Below are positions 1 through 11,700 of a DNA stretch of 64,000 nucleotides, piece after piece. Under the pieces are notes generated by a model. It made no database searches. It saw nothing but the letters and a program-made list of their open reading frames with translations, and was not told the DNA's origin. Location of the stretch: contig NC_068910.1 in NCBI RefSeq assembly GCF_023091745.1, forward strand, positions 180,289,170 to 180,353,169, written 5' to 3'. Numbering within the stretch: position 1 is the stretch's first letter; every line of letters starts with the position of its first letter. Made by a program: the position numbers and the translations under genes. The DNA comes from Budorcas taxicolor. Taxonomy: Eukaryota > Chordata > Mammalia > Artiodactyla > Bovidae.

Positions 1-58
1 TGGACTGCAGCCTACCAGGCTCCTCCGTTCATGGGATTTTTCAGGCAAGAGTACTGCA
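1..58 (-). mobile_element. Bov-tA SINE fragment cut by the window edge
   Basis: Antisense Bov-tA signature: gactgcagcctaccaggctc, then atgggatttt and caggcaagagtact. Only the 3' part of the fragment is inside the window. Confidence 0.8.
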
Positions 59-103
59 GTTCCACAAATTACTTAGCGATTTTGTTTGTCACTCTACTAA
101 CCC

Positions 104-585
104 ACTGTTTATTTTCCACAAGTAATTTAAACCATTTATGCCTACAGAATTTGTGACCTAACTACCAATTGTTTACTCAACTCTCATAGATTTACGTAAA
201 AAAAACAAATACTAATTTTGTTCAGGACGTTGTACCCAGGTTAAAAAAAATATTACTCCTTAAGCAACCTTGACAGTTATATGTGTCCACATGAAATACA
301 GTTATGTAAAATGAAACATAAAATGAGACATATGTTGGGTAGGACTTTCAGAAATGCTATTATTTTTCTTGATAAAAACAGAAATGAAAGTTTCTGATTC
401 TCCCATTCCCCTAACCTCCACCTCTTTCTGCCTGATATTAGCTGAGGAGGAATGGAAAGAAGAAACCTTGACTTCTGATGGTTGGGAGGAGATGCCATAC
501 TAGCCCTAAGCTGCCTTCATCAGTATTTCTCCAAAATTATCAAACATTACATAATATATGGTCATTACTCTTTATTCACTATAGT
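104..585. other. No recognisable feature
   Basis: AT-rich unique-looking sequence between the first repeat copy and the LTR. Short open frames here have no recognisable content. Confidence 0.4.
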
Positions 586-940
586 CTATGCTATAGACTG
601 AATGTGTCCCCCAAGTTTCTTATGTTGAAACCCTATCTTCTCTGTGATGGTATTAGGAAGTGAAGTGAAGACTTTGAGAAGTAATTAGGATTAGATGAGC
701 TCATGAGAGTGGAGTCCTCATGAATGAAATGAGTGCCCTTATAAGAGTCATAGAAAAGCCTGCTCCCTCTCTTTGTTCTCTGTCATGGAAGTCACAGTTT
801 GCAGTGCAGAAGTGGGCTCTCACCAGAATCTGACCATATTGACACCCTGAACCTCCAAAACTGTAAGCAATAAATTTCTATTGTTTTATAAGCCACCAAC
901 TCTATAGTTATTGTTACAGCAGCCCAAATTGACTAAGACA
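586..940 (+). mobile_element. MaLR-type LTR (MLT1/MST-like)
   Basis: Shows the family landmarks in order: gactgaatgtgtcccccaag, atgttgaaaccc, a cttataagagt segment, ctctcaccagaatctgacc, cctccaaaactgtaagcaat with AATAAA, and the terminal ttgactaagaca. It is degenerate, and no internal gene remains. Confidence 0.7.
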
Positions 941-981
941 GACCAATAACTTAGCGATTTTGTTTGTCACTCTACTAACCC

Positions 982-1679
982 CATATAGACACAAGAACTT
1001 TCAGAGATCAAAATTTTCAGTTTGGTTTTGTGATTTCCTCTATGTCCTGGGCTTCACTCATCGCTGCTACATGTAGAGTTACTGCCTCCCACTTGAATGT
1101 CCCTCATTTGTCAAAAGAATAGAGCTACTTTTTCCTAAAATGCCTATGAGATCATTGGCACTGATTCTGGTTGTCTGAGCACATGAAGAAGTTTGCATTA
1201 AGAAGTGAATTTTGCAGTGATAAACAAATGATGTTGTATTGAGGCTAACACTCTGAAAAAAGAATTGGCAAGGAAATATGATTGCCTATAAGGCAGCATT
1301 TCAAGACTCCAAATCCATGCCAACTGAAGCTCTAGCATTTCACAAACCAGATGTATTCCTTTAAACTTTCTTCTAAATAGTAATACCATTAGACAAAAAA
1401 CTAGGGCTATAAATTAGAGTTATAAGAAATGACTAACAGCAGCAAGAAAAAATATAGAATATAAATATTAGTTAAGGTACAGAGATGAGTAAACAACATT
1501 TATAATAAGGGACAGAGAAGAATCTGCTGAGTTAAAAAGACTCACAAAATACAATGGTTATGAGAACATTAGAAAGGTCACAGATAATCACATATCAATG
1601 CAAACACAACCTTTTCTCACTAATTTGTTTCCTACTCTGAGGTTTATATATTTTTATGAACCACTGTTCAGATATTTTA
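982..1679. other. AADAC 3' UTR side; no repeats recognised
   Basis: AT-rich sequence immediately downstream of the AADAC stop on the minus strand. The 3' UTR should occupy the part nearest 1680. No canonical AATAAA is seen here. Confidence 0.45.
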
Positions 1680-2273
1680 CTATAAATTTTCACTTAACCA
1701 ACTCATATACTGTTTTTCTATTCTGTATCCAATTTTAAACCCACGATAAACAAGTGCTCCATGGAATCCATCCTCAATGTGGTTATGGGTCACCCTAACT
1801 CCCGCATTCTGGAGTCTGGTGACGTACATGATTCCATCATCTCTTAATGTATCATATTGACAGGTGATGACATAGGTCAGGGGCAAATTACGCAATCTGT
1901 TGTCATCAGCCAATAAGGGAGCCGCCCTCACATCTAGAAACCCTGGATACTTTTTAGCCAGCTTAGAATTACCATAAGTTGGACTCTTATAAAAATGCCC
2001 TTTCCTAAACTTCTCAGGGAGGAAAGAACTCCAATTAACAAATTTGAACAGATGGCTTGATTCCACTGGTACATGTTGATTGAAGAACATGGCTTTTTCA
2101 AGTGATCTGTCTGTGGTAAAGTATCCACTCCACAATTTGACCACGAATGATTTGGTCAGACCAAGATTTGAGTTTTCCCGATATGATGGTAAATCCAGAT
2201 CAAGACACTGAAGGGCAGGATAAATTAAAGACTGGGTCTTGAGTTTGATCTTGACATCTGGGTCATCTATGAG
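1680..2273 (-). CDS. AADAC: AADAC coding exon 5 (catalytic Asp and His, stop)
   Basis: 594 bp coding residues 202-398, then TAG. The acceptor is TTATTTTCAG. The exon opens with LIDDPDVKIKLK, carries the sequon in FVNWSS (N281), the triad acid Asp342 (CQYDTLRDDG) and His372 (EDGFHG), and ends YMSWLSENL. No AATAAA follows within several hundred bases; a TATAAA variant near 1643 is the closest candidate poly(A) signal, so the 3' UTR end is undetermined. Confidence 0.96.
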   Translation of the reverse strand, partial: LIDDPDVKIKLKTQSLIYPALQCLDLDLPSYRENSNLGLTKSFVVKLWSGYFTTDRSLEKAMFFNQHVPVESSHLFKFVNWSSFLPEKFRKGHFYKSPTYGNSKLAKKYPGFLDVRAAPLLADDNRLRNLPLTYVITCQYDTLRDDGIMYVTRLQNAGVRVTHNHIEDGFHGALVYRGFKIGYRIEKQYMSWLSENL

Positions 2274-3892
2274 CTGAAAATAATTTAAAGTTGATCAAAT
2301 AGTAATTTCATTCAAAATGTATTTTAAATTTAGAAGCAATTACTGATATGAGTTAAATTCAGAATCTCAAAAAATAATCAGAAACAAGAAATATATCTCA
2401 AAGAACATTCCAACTTTCAATTATATCTAAGACTGGGTGTATGACTTAAATACTATGAACATAAACAGTGATAGAAGCCAGGTCTCTTGCATTGCAGGTC
2501 ATACCATCTGAGCCAACAGGGAAGCCCAATACTTTTCTTATGGATGGGGAAAAAGACCATCTAATCTGTGATTTAAAAGCAAAATATCTATTCTTACATT
2601 GCTAAGAATGGCAATCAGAGGAAACTGATATATTTTAAATAAAAATTTTATATACATATTATTATATTAACAGAATCCCTTGGACTTCAAAGAGCTCCAA
2701 CAAGTCCATCCTAAATGAAATCAGTCTTGAATATTCATTGGAAGGACTGATGCTGAAACTGAAACTCCAATACTTTGGCCACCTGATGCAAAGAACTGAC
2801 TCATTGGAAAAGACCCTGATGCTGGGAGGAGAGGAAGGCAGGAGGAGAAGGGGATGACAGAGGATGAGACGGTTGGATGGCATCACTGACTCGATGGACA
2901 TGAGTTTGAATAAGCTCTGGGAGTTAGTGATGGACAGGGAAGCCTGGTGGGTGCAGTCCATGGGGTCACAAAGAGTCGGACAAGACTGAGTGACTGAACT
3001 GAACTGATATCAACAGGCAGTAACATTTAAGGAGAAGATCATGTCATTAGGAATTCTTATTCAATGCTGACACTAAATAAATAAATCCTGGATAAAAGTC
3101 TAATTGATTTTAATGTTTAAGTGTTTCAAATATTCAGATTAGTGCATTAAGACAAATGTATCTATAAATTAATATGCATACATTTGGGGTGTACTAAAAT
3201 TTTTCCATCAATAGGATGCATAACCCAAAGTATTTGGGAACTAGTAATACTGAGCGTGGGGCTTCCTTGATGGCTTAGATGGTAAAGAACCTGCCTGCAG
3301 TTCAGGAGACCCAGGTTTGAGCTCTGGGGTGGGAAGATCCCCTGTAGGAGGGCATGGCAATCCACACCAGCATTCTTGCCTGGAAAATCCCATTGACAGA
3401 GGAGCCTCTCAGGCTGTAGTCTATAAGGCTGCACAGAGCCAGACACAACTGAAGTGATTCAGCAAGCACACACACAATATTAAGCATTACATTTTAGGAG
3501 ATGTTTCTATGTACATTTATATCGTTCCCACATTGAAATGGCCCAGGATGCCTCATAGAATAGCTTCTCTAAGTGTGGTCCCTAAATGCCTGATATTCAA
3601 ATCACCCAGGGATTTGTTAGAAATGAAAATTCTTAAACCTAGCCCAGACTCACTAAATTAAGTTGAGAGGAACCAGCAATGTGTGTTTTGTCATCTTTCG
3701 GGTGATTCTGATGCAAGGAAAAATTTGAGCTCCACTGGTGTAGGTCATAAACAGTAATTATTGAAGCCATATACATTCTGGTGCTGCTCAGAGTAAAGTA
3801 TAATGGCTAGATGAAGTTCATTTCTGAAAACTTGATATAGAGTTGAAGAGAGCACAGGACCCTGACATTCTTTCCTTTGATATAAATATGAC

Positions 3893-3924
<32 letters not shown>

Positions 3925-5664
3925 GGCCTGCAAAAGCAAATGGCAACAATGTTTATTTTATTTCATTTAGATCACAAGAATTAGAGCAAGTTAGTAGAAT
4001 AAAATATTTAAAAGTTCATTACTAGATTATTTTATGTAAAAATAATTTCTGAATTTAAATAACCAGTTCTGTGTTTTATTTCAGGTAAAATTACCACGTT
4101 CCATTTATCTTGGTACCTAGTATTGAGAGGGTAACAGGCAGGGGTCTCCAAATGGAAGAAATAGCCTGCAAGTGTCAGACATTTTTATCTCCCTTAAGTG
4201 GCAGGAAAAAACAAACTAGCCATATTTTTTTCCTTCTCTATACAAATTTGAAAGGAGGTTTCTCTTAAAATTCTGTGTTGCCATGACACCTGGTTTCACT
4301 TAAAGTTAACCATTGCCTTTTTCTTATGGAAATGTTTATCTTAAGCTATGCTAATGTACTATGCATTTACCCCAAACTCTGTCTTCAAGTCGGTTCCGCC
4401 TTTTGGCTCAGAACCTACTTGATAAACCAGTATGTTATACTCCGATATCGTTCCTTTAATCTATGTAAGTAACACTATTTTTATGGTGCTCTGCCCTTCT
4501 TCAAGATTCAAGTTAATCCTTTTATGGCCCAAGATGAACCATTTGGAGCCAAGATTATCCCAAAGTGCATCCTATGGGTGAAGGGCCTGGTGCCATTCTA
4601 AGTTTTGAGACATTCCTTTCTTTCATTAACAGACTGCTGGTTACTATGTAACATCCAGCTAAAGACTAGCAGGGGGGTACTCTTTCTGCTCCCTTCTGAT
4701 GCCTATGTCAAAAGCTTTCTCTATCTCCTTCATACTTTAATAAAACTTTATTACACAAAAGCTCTGAGTGATCAAGCCTTGTCTCTGGCCCTGGATTAAA
4801 TTCTTCTCCTCCAGGGGCCAAGAATCCCAGCGTCATAATTCAACAACAACCTTTCAGTATGAAGAATGCTGTTTAGATCAGTAAAGGAATGGTAATTATC
4901 AAATGGCTTCCCAAGTGGTGCAGTGGTAAAGAATCTGCCTGCCAATGTAGGAGACACAAGAGAACATGGGTTCCATCCCTGGGTCAGGAATATCCTTTGA
5001 AGTTGGACATGGAAACCTGCTCCAGTATTCTTGCCTGGAAAATCACATGGAGAGAGCCTGGCGGGCTACAGTCCATGGGATCACAAAGAGTTAGATGTAA
5101 CTGAGTGACTAAACACACACAATTATTAAATAGGTAGCTCACAGGTGACTGATTTAGAGTGAGTTAAGGGGATCCAACCAGTCCATCCTAAAGGAGATCA
5201 GCCCTGGGTGTTCACTGGAAGGACTGATGCTAAAGCTCAAACTCCAATACTTTGGCCACCTCATGCAAAGAGTTGATTCATTGGAAAAGACTCTGATGCT
5301 GGGAGGGATTGGGGGCAGGAGGAGAAGGGGATGACAGAGGATGAGATGGCTGGATGGCATTACCTACTTGATGGACATGACTTTGAGTGAACTCTGGGAG
5401 TTGGTGATGGACAGGGAGGCGTGGGTGCTGCGATTCATGGGGTTGCAAAGAGTTGGACACGATTGAGTGACTGAACTGAACTGAACTGAAGAAGACATAC
5501 AAAAATATTTTATATTTGACCAATTAATTAAAACTTTACAGATAGCCAAAATCTTTGACCTGTAGATTTAAAAAAGTAATAAACCTATATTTTATTTTAA
5601 ATTTTTAAAGTATAGTTGATTTACAATATTGTTTTAGTTTCTGCTGTACAGCAAAGTGAATCAG

Positions 5665-5731
<67 letters not shown>

Positions 5732-8700
5732 CACTCTTTTTTAGACTCTTTTCCCATATAGGCTATTACAGAGTATTAAGTAGGATTCCCTGTGCTATAT
5801 AGTAGGTCCTCATTAGTTATCTATCTCATATGTAGTATTCTATGCCAATCCCAATCTCCCAATTTATTCCTCCCTTTTCTTCCCCCTGGTAACCATAAGT
5901 TTGTTTTCTTCATCTGTGAATCTATTTCTGTTTAAAAAATTATACTTTATAATTTTATAATTAAATATAACACATATATGTAACTATATAAGGCAGAAAT
6001 GTGAAATGTAATAGATATGTTTAAGGGTCAGGGAATTCACCATACCCTTGCACACCCTTCTTTCTCTCCAGTAACCATCAACCTATATTTTATTACATTC
6101 AATTTTGTGTATTTCTTTAAAATTACACTAGTTATACATGTCAATGCAGTTAAACTGGTTAGGGCTTCCCAGCAGAGTGGTAAAAGAATTGGCCTGCAAT
6201 GCAAGAGATGCAAGAGACACAGATTTGACCCCTGGGTCAAAAAGATCCTCTCAAATAGGAAATGGCAGCCCGCTTCAGTATTCTTGCCTGTAGAATTCCA
6301 TGGACAGAGTAGCCTGGTGGGCTACAGTCCATGAAATCGCAGAGTCGGATGTGATTGACTACACACACACATCTCTTCCTAGGTAAGCAATAATTGTTAC
6401 TGTGACTTTTAAAAAATTCTTTTTTGTACATGAGATATGATTTTACTTCCTTAATCTCTCAATGTATTGAAACTCATTTTTATAAAATATATTTTTCTTT
6501 GCATTATTAACAGCTTGTTCATGGTATGTATATATTTTTTCTAATATTTTATTCATGATAATAATATCTTAGTTTTCTGAATATAATTGGCCCATTGTTT
6601 TCCTTCCTGAAATTGTTCTTGTCAGATTGGTCATAAAGATCAAGATTCTTTGAAAATAACTGAAGAGTGTATACTCTTTCCGTGTTCTTAGGCACGTATT
6701 TTGTTTTTCTGGAATAAAATGGTTATAAAATGGCTCAGATTTTTATTTCCTGTTGTGTCTGTTTTGCAAGTTATATTTTCTTGGAGTTTGTCCATTTAAT
6801 TTAAATATTATAATACTTTAATTCCAAAGTTCTTCAAACAAAATTCTTTCAAGGATACAATACATGTTTAACCTTCAAAGAATAATTCTTTTCCATATTG
6901 AAGGGTCTGCAGTGTTGTCCTGCTCTCAGTTTTGGCGTTAATTAGTTGTACTTAACTTTTATTTTTCCTCATTATCTTCCAAGAGATTTAAAAATTGTGT
7001 TAGTCCTTTTAAACAGTTCACCTTTTGCTTTTTGTTCACATCTCCCATAAGCTCATTTTGATTATCCTAATTTCTGTTCTTGTCATTATTACTATCTTCC
7101 GTCTATTTTTTAATTTGATTTTTTGAGTCAAATGTTTATTCCATCCTTCTTTCTTTGCTAATATATGCTTTTGAGGAAATACAATTTCCTATAAACACTA
7201 TCCTGGAGACCATATAAAAGATATAGTATTTTAAATAGTGGCCCATTGGTCTTAATATGTTTTTAAATTTCCATACAAGGAAAAATATTTTGTTATTTGT
7301 CTTTTTGTATTGATCCTCCATTACTGCATTGTGGTAAGAATTCAAGTGTTGTATAATTTAAAGTCTGTGACTTTCTTTTTTTTTTTTTCCGAGACTCGCC
7401 TTATGGCAGTACTTGGTCAATTTTTTTAAATGATCACGTGTACTTGCTTGCAGAGAAGGCAATGACACCCCACTCCAGTACTCTTGCCTGGAAACTCCCA
7501 TGGATGGAAGAGCCTGGTGTACTTCCATCTATGGGGTCGCACAGAATCGGACACGACTGAGCGACTTCCCTTTCACTTTTCACTTTCACACATTGGAGAA
7601 GGAAATGGCAACCCACTTCAGTGTTCTTGCCTGGAGAATCCCAGGGACGGGGAGCCTGGTGGGCTGCCGTCTATGGGGTCGCAAAGAGTCGGACCCGACT
7701 GAAGCGACTTAGCAGCAGCAGCAGCAGCAGCAGTAGCAGTACTTGCTTGTTCCCTGTTATTTACAGGTCCACTGAGTTAAATGCACTGGTTGTTATTCCA
7801 GTCCTCTATACAATTACTTTTTGCCTCTCAATCTCTTAATCACTGGAAGAGGTATTTTTAAATTTTCTTCTGTGATTGTGAATTTCATTGTTTTCCCTTA
7901 TAATTTTGTTGATGTTTTCTTCATATTTGTGTGTGTGTGTGTGTGTTGTGTCCAACTCTTTGTGACCCCATATTTACAGCCAAGTTATTAACTCCACACA
8001 GATTTAGAGCTGTACATTTCCTAGGTGATTTGAACTTTTTCTGTAATAATGTCATTTTCCTTACCTAAACATTCATTTAGATATTATTTCAGGGTATATT
8101 TTTTCCATTCATTTATTTTCAAATTTTCTACTTATTTATTATGTTTTTAGTCTGGAAATCTTGGCCTTAAAACCAAATCATTTAGACTACAACCTTATTT
8201 TGTGCATCCTCCTTTCCGTCTCTGTTTTTCACTTCTTTCAGATTGATTGAACTTTCTATTGAATAATTTTTTTCTGTACTACTTTATGAGTTATGCCCTG
8301 TTTTTATTCATTAAATGATTATTTTAAGAATTATAAAGAGTATTCTTAACTTCAACTTATCAAAGTTCAAATGGTAACATTTATTTCTTCTTGGATAATA
8401 AAAAAGTTAAGCTTATAAGACTTAAAATCTATTCTCTCCTCTTCTTAGTTCACTTTTCCTTTTTAAAAACATTTATTTATTTTTAGTTATGTAGAGTTAA
8501 TTGCAGCATGCAGGATCTTTTGTTCACAGGCTTCTCTCTAGTTGTTGTGCACAAGCTCAGTAGTTGTGGCACATAGGCTTAGTGGTTGTGGTGGGCAGGC
8601 TTAATTGCCTTGAGGCATGTGGGATCTTTGTTCCCTGACCAGGGATTGAAAATTAATATTGATATATGAAAATTATAATTCTCTGTGCAAGCAAATATTA

Positions 8701-11700
8701 TCTGTGAACTAGCTAACATGTTTCTCTATGGGCAATAGATTATTCTGATAACAACACTTTTCATGCAAGGGAGATCAAACCAGTCCATCCTGAAGGAAAT
8801 CAGCCCTGAATGTTCATTGGAAGGACTGATGCTGAAGCTGAAATTCCAATACTTTGGCCACCTGATGCAAAGAATTGACTCACTGGAAAAGACCCTAATG
8901 CTGAGAAAGATTGAAGGCAAGAGAAGAAGGGGACAATAGAGGATGAGATGGTTGGATGGCATCACCAACTTGGTGGACATGAGTTTGAGTAAGCTCCAGG
9001 AGCTGGTGATGGACAGGGAAGACAGGCATACTGCAGTCCATAAGGTCACAAAGAGTTGGACACCACTGAGCGACTGAACTAAACTGATTTATATAATAAT
9101 AACATAACTTCACTGGTATTTCAATGTTTGAAATAAATGTATTAAGTGTAGGATATTTTTTAAAAAATCAAATAAAAGTGAGTAATATACCTGTTGAGTC
9201 ACGGCTGCAGCTAAATTCCCTCCAGCACTCTCTCCAGAGATACCAATTCTTTCAGGATCTACACTGTACTTGTCAAGAACATCTTGGTTTAAGAACCACT
9301 TTAGTGAATTATAGACATCTTCAAATTGGCTTGGAAAGTGATGTTCAGGTGCTAGTCGGTAGCTGTGGGCAGAATTACAATGTTCTTTAAGTCAGTTATT
9401 GTTAATCAAAAAATGTCATGAATGTGCATGCTCTAACCTAAAAATCAAAAGTAATATTTTTCTTTAGCAACCTCATGGTTTAGGTCATTATGAATTCAAA
9501 GACAAACTTCATGTTTATGACTGTGCTTGACATGAAGGTTTTTGCAAGTGCCATTATACATAAGTAAAATCTTGAATGACAAACTTGGAGTAGATTAAAA
9601 AGAAAAAAAAAAAAAACTCTGGTGATAACTTCCTGAAACTAAACTTCTCCCAAAATGTTATTTTCTTTGTAGTCATTACACTTTATTAGCAACCAATAAA
9701 TGATGAACAAATCATAGGAATTATTCTATTCCAACTTAATCTAATGATCAAGTTGGCATGCAGGGGTCACTGTTTTTTACATAACTTCTTCATTTTTCTA
9801 TTCATTCCCATTGGGTTTCTTTTCTACTGTTGGTCATTAACCTAGAATGCTTTTCGAAACTAGATTTTGTCTGAATTCCCACATGTTACTTGGTGACTAA
9901 CTGCTTTTAATGAAGGATTAGCCCATGAAATATATACTAATTTCTTTAAATATATCTTATTGGTTAATCCTCAAAAAACCCTATAATATACAAAATATTA
10001 TGACTCTCAGTTTACACATGAGAAAACAGATCTAACATGATATTTAACTGGCAGCCATCCAATCAATTCTAGCACCAGGTTTTGAACCTCATTTTCTGAT
10101 TCTGAAGCCCTGCTAATTAAGAATAGGCTAAAAGTCCATTGGAGGTCCTTTGTCCATGAAATACAATAGTTAGATTTTATTATAAAAATTTCTTGACTTG
10201 CTCTTTTTGATCCTTACTTGACCTAACTATAAAACTCTTTTCTATCTGACTGTTTTCTGGTCATGCTCAAACTCACTGTTTCTATTCTCATCTTTTCAAC
10301 TTCATTTGAACACTCCTGACATAAGGAATGACCAAGACTGCTGTGAGCATCTGACTGCATAAGGCATCTGATCAAAATCCACAAGATCCCACAGTGTTCT
10401 TACTTGGTTGAAATGACAACAGCATCTAGTATAACAGCTGTCCGTCTTGATAGAAAGTCAATATCAAAGAAAGCTGAAACAAATGAAAATAAAATCTGAG
10501 ACTGACAGATGAACTGAACGGCGTTCCCTTCAGCAGAAAGCTTACTACTCTACCTTGTTCCTCAATGAAATGTTCTAGGAAAAATATTTCTAAAATTTCA
10601 TCATAGCTACAGAACATAAATTCCTCTATTCAGTGATCTTTTTACATATGTCTTATTTTCACACTAAATTTATTAAACCAATTTCATTCTCTTCAAGATT
10701 AATCTCTGCTCCATTTAGCAGCTGTTGTGTGTTGAAAAAATTAATACAGAAATATTAACTCCCTGATACTTGGGAAGTCACTGTCTACTGAAGACAAGTA
10801 CAGGGAGGGATAGCTGTATAAGCAGACAGGAATATTGCAAAATATTAGTTGCTTTAATAGAAGAGCATAGAAAGTGCTCTCTGGAAATAGTAATAGACTC
10901 CATCAAAACTGCCAGAGGAAGATAAAGAGTAAAGGGGAAATAGGGAGAGCTGAGGCCTGATTTATATATTCATATTTTCTGAAAGGCAGACAAAAATATG
11001 TGCTTTCTGGGTCTTTTTTTTTTTTTTTTTTTTGGCCATGTACACAGGATGGGGATGGGTCACCCATGTTTGCTACTGGGCTTGGGTAAATTCTCCCTTT
11101 TGCATATAAGAAAAGTTTAAGAAAATATAATCGAATTTGTCAGAAATAGGAAGAGAAAGAAATCATAAAATGCTAAAGGGCAAATATCAGGATACAACGT
11201 TGTTGCAAAGGTTCCATCAAGTGAAAGGAGGAGTATAAATTGTTCTGTGACAGTTTTCAAAGTTGAGTGTTGACTATTCTTAAAATGTCAAATATACACT
11301 AAGTTTTAAACTTTTACTTAACATTTGCTACAAAAAGTTGTCAATTCTTCTCTTTATTGAGTCCAATTCCCTCCTACTTCCTCTAGGTCAGACAAATCTC
11401 ATCCCATCCTCCCCCTCTCCACATTTCCTCAACATCTTCATGTTCCACTTATAACCACATTCAAAGGCCTTCCATAGATAAATACAAAATATATATAATA
11501 AAAATATATTTATACATATATAAAAGTTTTATAAGTAAAATTATATATAATAAACATGTATTATATATAAACATGCATCAAATAAATAGAAATGTACATG
11601 TGTCCTATATAAAATAAAAATAAAATACCCTTTTTCAACTCTGTGCTTCTTTTCTATCTAACACCTTCCTTCTCATTTCCTCCATAACAGAGATTACTGA

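Larger units (their letters stand above)
71..981. repeat. 33-bp perfect direct repeat (71-103 and 949-981)
   Basis: Both copies begin acttagcgattttgtttg and end ctactaaccc with no mismatch. They are 878 bp apart, and the second copy starts 9 bp after the MaLR LTR. It is too long for an ordinary target-site duplication. Confidence 0.85.

Noticed and set aside
7451..7738. Repeated units as a CRISPR-like or satellite array
   Set aside because: The units are a Bov-tA SINE dimer with TSD, with no spacer pattern; eukaryotic context rules out CRISPR.
9191..9362. GESAG motif as an inactivating change in AADAC
   Set aside because: The serine esterase pattern GxSxG tolerates either acid at this position, and the whole frame, triad and splice sites are intact.
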